A stretch of 7,647 nucleotides of DNA, taken from contig DNRP01000081.1 of assembly GCA_003499955.1 (NCBI GenBank), positions 1 through 7,647 of the forward strand. The letters are read 5' to 3'. Position numbers and translations under genes: made by a program. Of the stretch, positions 5,275 through 7,647 are shown one piece after another. The stretch comes from Cyanobacteria bacterium UBA9971. GTDB lineage: Bacteria; Cyanobacteriota; Vampirovibrionia; Gastranaerophilales; UBA9971. Positions within the stretch are counted from its first letter, which is position 1. Each line of letters begins with the position of its first letter. Under the pieces are notes generated by a model. The model saw nothing but the letters and a program-made list of their open reading frames with translations. It searched no databases and had not been told where the DNA came from.

Positions 5275-6231
5275 TTGGCTAAAGAGTACAATATCGGCAT
5301 TGATATAGGCGGAACCAATATAAAAATTGCGCTTGTAGATACAAAAGGCAAAATAGCTTTTTCTGAAAGCGCTTCTACAAGAGCAGAAATGGGCTATGAA
5401 TTTACTATCAAGAATATTATAAATTTAATCAAAGACAGTTTAACGAAATCAGAAGTTTCCATAGAACAAATCGGCGGAATCGGGGTTGGATGTCCGGGAC
5501 AAATAGATTCGGAAAACGGAATCGTAAGAGCTTTGCCTAATATTCCGGGATGGGTGAATGTTCCTTTAGCTAAAATTTTAATGGATGAATTTGGTTTGCC
5601 GACTAAAATAGACAACGATGTTAGAGTTGCCACTCTTGGCGAATACAAATTTGGCGCAGGAAAAGGATATCAAAATATTATCTGCATTACCGTAGGCACA
5701 GGCATAGGTTCAGGAATAATTATTAACGGTCAGCTTGTCAGAGGAACAAACATGGCAGCAGGAGAACTCGGACATGTAATAGTGCAGGAACACAACGGGG
5801 AAATTTGCGGCTGCGGAAACACAGGCTGTGTTGAAGCTGTAGCCTCCGGACCTGCAATAGTAAAACAGGCTGAATTATACTTAATGACAGGAAAATCCAC
5901 AAAATTTAAAGAACTTGCGGCAGGCTCGCCTATCACACCGGAAATCGTTGCAGAAGCCGCTATTTTAGGTGACGGTGTTGCATTAAGAATATTTGAAAGA
6001 ACAGGATACTGGATAGGCATTGCCTTGAGCAGCGTGGTAAATCTTCTTAATCCCGAAGTTATTATTATCGGAGGTGGAGTAGCTCAAGCAGGAGATATTC
6101 TTTTTGACCCTATAAGAGAAACCATTAACAAAAGGGCTTTGAAAATCTCGGCTGACAGCGTGAAAGTGATTTCTGCTCAGCTAGGAAACAGCGCCGGTGT
6201 TGTTGGAGCTAGTTTGCTTACACAGGTATAA
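5275..6231 (+). CDS. ROK-family sugar kinase, probable glucokinase (GlcK-like)
   Basis: This ATP-dependent hexokinase-type enzyme most likely phosphorylates glucose to glucose 6-phosphate in the cytoplasm. The N-terminal phosphate loop is IGIDIGGTNIK (7-17). The catalytic Asp is D115 in KIDNDVRVATLGE. VGTGIGSGI (140-148) and GELGH (163-167) follow, then the ROK zinc site made of H167 and C178, C180 and C185 in CGCGNTGCVEAVAS. LNPEVIIIGGGV (258-269) is the adenosine-site strand. Length (318) fits GlcK-type kinases, and there is no N-terminal helix-turn-helix, so it is a kinase rather than a ROK repressor. Translation starts at TTG, supported by AGGAG eight bases upstream (5262-5266) and by the position of the phosphate loop. 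Substrate could instead be another hexose such as fructose or N-acetylmannosamine. It stands alone between two terminators, with an unusual upstream region discussed separately. Confidence 0.93.
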   Translation: MAKEYNIGIDIGGTNIKIALVDTKGKIAFSESASTRAEMGYEFTIKNIINLIKDSLTKSEVSIEQIGGIGVGCPGQIDSENGIVRALPNIPGWVNVPLAKILMDEFGLPTKIDNDVRVATLGEYKFGAGKGYQNIICITVGTGIGSGIIINGQLVRGTNMAAGELGHVIVQEHNGEICGCGNTGCVEAVASGPAIVKQAELYLMTGKSTKFKELAAGSPITPEIVAEAAILGDGVALRIFERTGYWIGIALSSVVNLLNPEVIIIGGGVAQAGDILFDPIRETINKRALKISADSVKVISAQLGNSAGVVGASLLTQV

Positions 6232-6245
6232 AAACATTTATCAAT

Positions 6246-6292
6246 AAGAAGTCGGCTTTATTTTAAAATAGAGCCGACTTCTTAAATTTTTT
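6246..6292 (+). terminator. Long-stem terminator between convergent genes
   Basis: AAGAAGTCGGCT (6246-6257) pairs perfectly with AGCCGACTTCTT (6272-6283), and the A/T-rich inner bases continue the stem to a tiny loop. On the plus strand AAATTTTTT follows, ending the sugar kinase transcript 15 bp after its stop codon. The opposite gene stops at 6302, so the same stem probably ends it too, though the T-run on that side is poor. Confidence 0.9.
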
Positions 6293-6301
6293 CTTTATTA
6301 T

Positions 6302-6790
6302 TTATTTAACTAATTTTTTAGCATTTTGCATCATAAATTCATAAGTTCCAACAGCATTTCTAACAAAACTTGATTTTTTAAAACCTTTAACAGATGCTGA
6401 TGCGAGGAAGAATTTTGTTTCATCACCTACAGTCATTGAACAACGCATATATTCGTTAAATTTTTCACCCGGTCGGTCAAGACTATGCATTGCAATTTCA
6501 ACCTTATTATCATGCCCGTTTTTAGCAAAGAGTTTTGTTAATCTTTTTTTAAGTATCTCTATTGTTTCTTCAGTAAATAACGAATTAATTTTTTTAGGTT
6601 TTAATACGCTTACAGGCTTCATTGTATAAAAATCAAGTGTTCCTTGAATAGGAACTTCCCTTCCGTAATATCCTGAAATCTGTCTTTTTACAAGAGTGTC
6701 ATCAATTTCAAGTTTACTGCCAAAAGCCGGTTTTTTTTGAGTAGTGTTTAAATTTAATTTATTCTCATGACCTAAAATTTGAATAGACAC
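6302..6790 (-). CDS. Lineage-type hypothetical protein with N-terminal PAFGSK patch (162 aa)
   Basis: I cannot assign a function. Residues 1-20 are polar and probably disordered. PAFGSKL (21-27) resembles the P-x-F-G patch I associate with many small proteins of Gastranaerophilales; that association is recollection, not a search. Residues 25-60 have beta-like alternation and 72-92 form a charged amphipathic helix. VEIAMHSLDRPGEKFNEYMRCSMTVGDETKFFLASASVKG (97-136) reads as two or three beta strands, and the C terminus is a basic helix. There is no signal peptide or membrane segment. Translation begins at GTG with AAAGGA seven bases upstream. A good sigma-70 promoter (6865-6893) gives a leader of about 68 nt. 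It converges on the sugar kinase and is divergent from birA. The N-terminal patch could be a localisation or processing signal, but that is a guess. Confidence 0.85.
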   Translation of the reverse strand: MSIQILGHENKLNLNTTQKKPAFGSKLEIDDTLVKRQISGYYGREVPIQGTLDFYTMKPVSVLKPKKINSLFTEETIEILKKRLTKLFAKNGHDNKVEIAMHSLDRPGEKFNEYMRCSMTVGDETKFFLASASVKGFKKSSFVRNAVGTYEFMMQNAKKLVK

Positions 6791-6864
6791 AATATATTCC
6801 TTTCTCTTGATTAATTTTCCTTCCAGTTCTTTAAAGCACGTGAAGGTAAAAAATTGCCAAATAA

Positions 6865-6893
6865 ATTATCCCTAAAAAGAATCTAAATCTCAA
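6865..6893 (-). promoter_or_regulatory. Sigma-70 promoter of the PAFGSK gene
   Basis: On the minus strand TTGAGA (6888-6893) and GATAAT (6865-6870) each match the consensus in five of six bases at the ideal 17-bp spacing. The predicted start is near 6858. It is the best complete promoter in the window. Confidence 0.65.
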
Positions 6894-6948
6894 ATGATAG
6901 TGTTTATTTGAAAAAAACAACTTAACATTTCTTAGTTTTTATTTTTCG

Positions 6949-6954
6949 TATAAT
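6949..6954 (+). promoter_or_regulatory. Perfect -10 box directly before birA
   Basis: TATAAT ends six bases before the birA ATG, placing the expected first transcribed base on the A of that ATG. The only good -35-like hexamer, TTAACA (6922-6927), is 21 bp away, too far for normal spacing. AT-rich sequence makes chance matches possible. Confidence 0.5.
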
Positions 6955-6960
6955 AAAAAT

Positions 6961-7647
6961 ATGCAAACACAAAAAACTTATAATCTTATATATTTTAAGG
7001 AAATAACTTCCACGAATACCCATGCGATGAAAAATATCTCGAATTTTTCAGACAGGGACATTTTGATGGCCGAAATTCAAACGGAAGGAAGAGGGAGATT
7101 CGACAGAAAATGGATTTCTTACAAGCCTGAAAATATTTATATTTCGTTTGTTTTGAAGCCTGCCGTTAAAATTGGCGAAGACTCTTCTCTAAATAATATT
7201 TCACAATATCTTTCAATAAAATTATGCGAAACTCTGGAAATTTACGGAGTAAACCCGGTAATAAAATGGCCGAATGACGTTTTGACAAATAATAAAAAAA
7301 TCGCAGGAATTCTGGCACAAACTTCTATACGCGGAAATGATTTTCAGGGTCTGGTGTTGGGAATTGGAGTAAATTTAAATTTTGACAAAACTGACATGGA
7401 AAAAATTGACCGTCCTGCAACTTCGCTAAATTTAGTTTTAGGTAAAAAAATAGACAGGGATGAATTTCTTAAAAGCTTACTGGAGCGATTTTTTGAAAAC
7501 TATGATGAATTTTTAAATACAGGCTTTGATTTTATAAAAAATGATTACATAAAAAAGGCTTATTTTTTAGGAAATACAGTTACTGTTAATACTTATAAAT
7601 CGCAAATAAAGGGAATTGCTCAAAAAATCGCCGATGATGGTTCTCTT
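6961..7647 (+). CDS. birA: Biotin--[biotin carboxyl-carrier protein] ligase, 3'-truncated by window end
   Basis: BirA activates biotin with ATP and transfers it to the lysine of biotin-dependent carboxylases, chiefly acetyl-CoA carboxylase. The 229 visible codons run open to the window end. EITSTNTHAM (14-23) is the substrate-binding start of the catalytic domain, and TEGRGRFDRKW (41-51) is the biotinyl-AMP loop. KWPNDV (102-107), KIAGIL (113-118) with the key Lys113, and LGIGVNLN (133-140) follow. From about residue 203, GNTVTV...IKGIA begins the small C-terminal beta domain, so perhaps 20-30 residues are missing. The protein begins at the catalytic domain with no DNA-binding helix-turn-helix, making it a monofunctional ligase that cannot itself repress biotin genes. 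No Shine-Dalgarno sequence precedes the ATG. With TATAAT ending at 6954, the mRNA looks leaderless. Confidence 0.96.
   Translation, partial: MQTQKTYNLIYFKEITSTNTHAMKNISNFSDRDILMAEIQTEGRGRFDRKWISYKPENIYISFVLKPAVKIGEDSSLNNISQYLSIKLCETLEIYGVNPVIKWPNDVLTNNKKIAGILAQTSIRGNDFQGLVLGIGVNLNFDKTDMEKIDRPATSLNLVLGKKIDRDEFLKSLLERFFENYDEFLNTGFDFIKNDYIKKAYFLGNTVTVNTYKSQIKGIAQKIADDGSL

Noticed and set aside
6922..6927. TTAACA as the -35 box of birA
   Set aside because: The 21-bp gap to TATAAT is too long for sigma-70 spacing.

Overview
The window is an AT-rich piece of bacterial chromosome with housekeeping and small accessory genes. The 162-residue protein at 6302-6790 carries an N-terminal P-A-F-G-S-K patch. 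From general familiarity I associate that patch with small proteins of the Gastranaerophilales (Melainabacteria/Vampirovibrionia, gut relatives of cyanobacteria). Together with the base composition, GatB-type tRNA amidation and many short dispersed palindromes, this suggests that group. The assignment is inference; no rRNA or other phylogenetic marker is present.

Layout. From 51 to 4816 everything runs on the minus strand. In transcription order it is deoB (phosphopentomutase), a non-coding stretch with a strong terminator and a candidate small RNA, gatB (tRNA amidotransferase subunit B), a HEAT-like hypothetical gene, an intrinsic terminator, cutA, and a small TPR protein. To the right lie a plus-strand ROK-family sugar kinase (5275-6231, TTG start), a convergent minus-strand lineage-type hypothetical gene (6302-6790, GTG start), and divergent plus-strand birA (from 6961), which is cut by the window end.

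Gene-free stretches over 300 bases. (1) 1367-1692 holds a weak promoter for the HEAT-like gene, an 18-bp palindrome, an 11-bp tandem duplication and a MITE-like dispersed repeat. (2) 3154-3595 holds the gatB promoter, two palindromic intergenic repeats, a minus-strand terminator and a possible small RNA with C-rich anti-Shine-Dalgarno patches. (3) 4817-5274 holds a weak deoB promoter, a 13-bp AT-only inverted repeat, and a complete-looking plus-strand transcription unit without a gene. That unit has a TTGACA promoter with a 13-bp dyad over its -35 box, a tandem repeat, a foldable body with a C-rich loop, and a strong terminator. It is either an independent sRNA or an attenuated leader of the sugar kinase gene.

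The genes do not form one pathway. DeoB and the ROK kinase both feed phosphorylated sugars into central metabolism. GatB serves translation, BirA activates biotin enzymes, and the rest are small or unknown. The most interesting material is intergenic: two candidate small RNAs and an apparently leaderless birA. No complete new defence or mobile system is visible.
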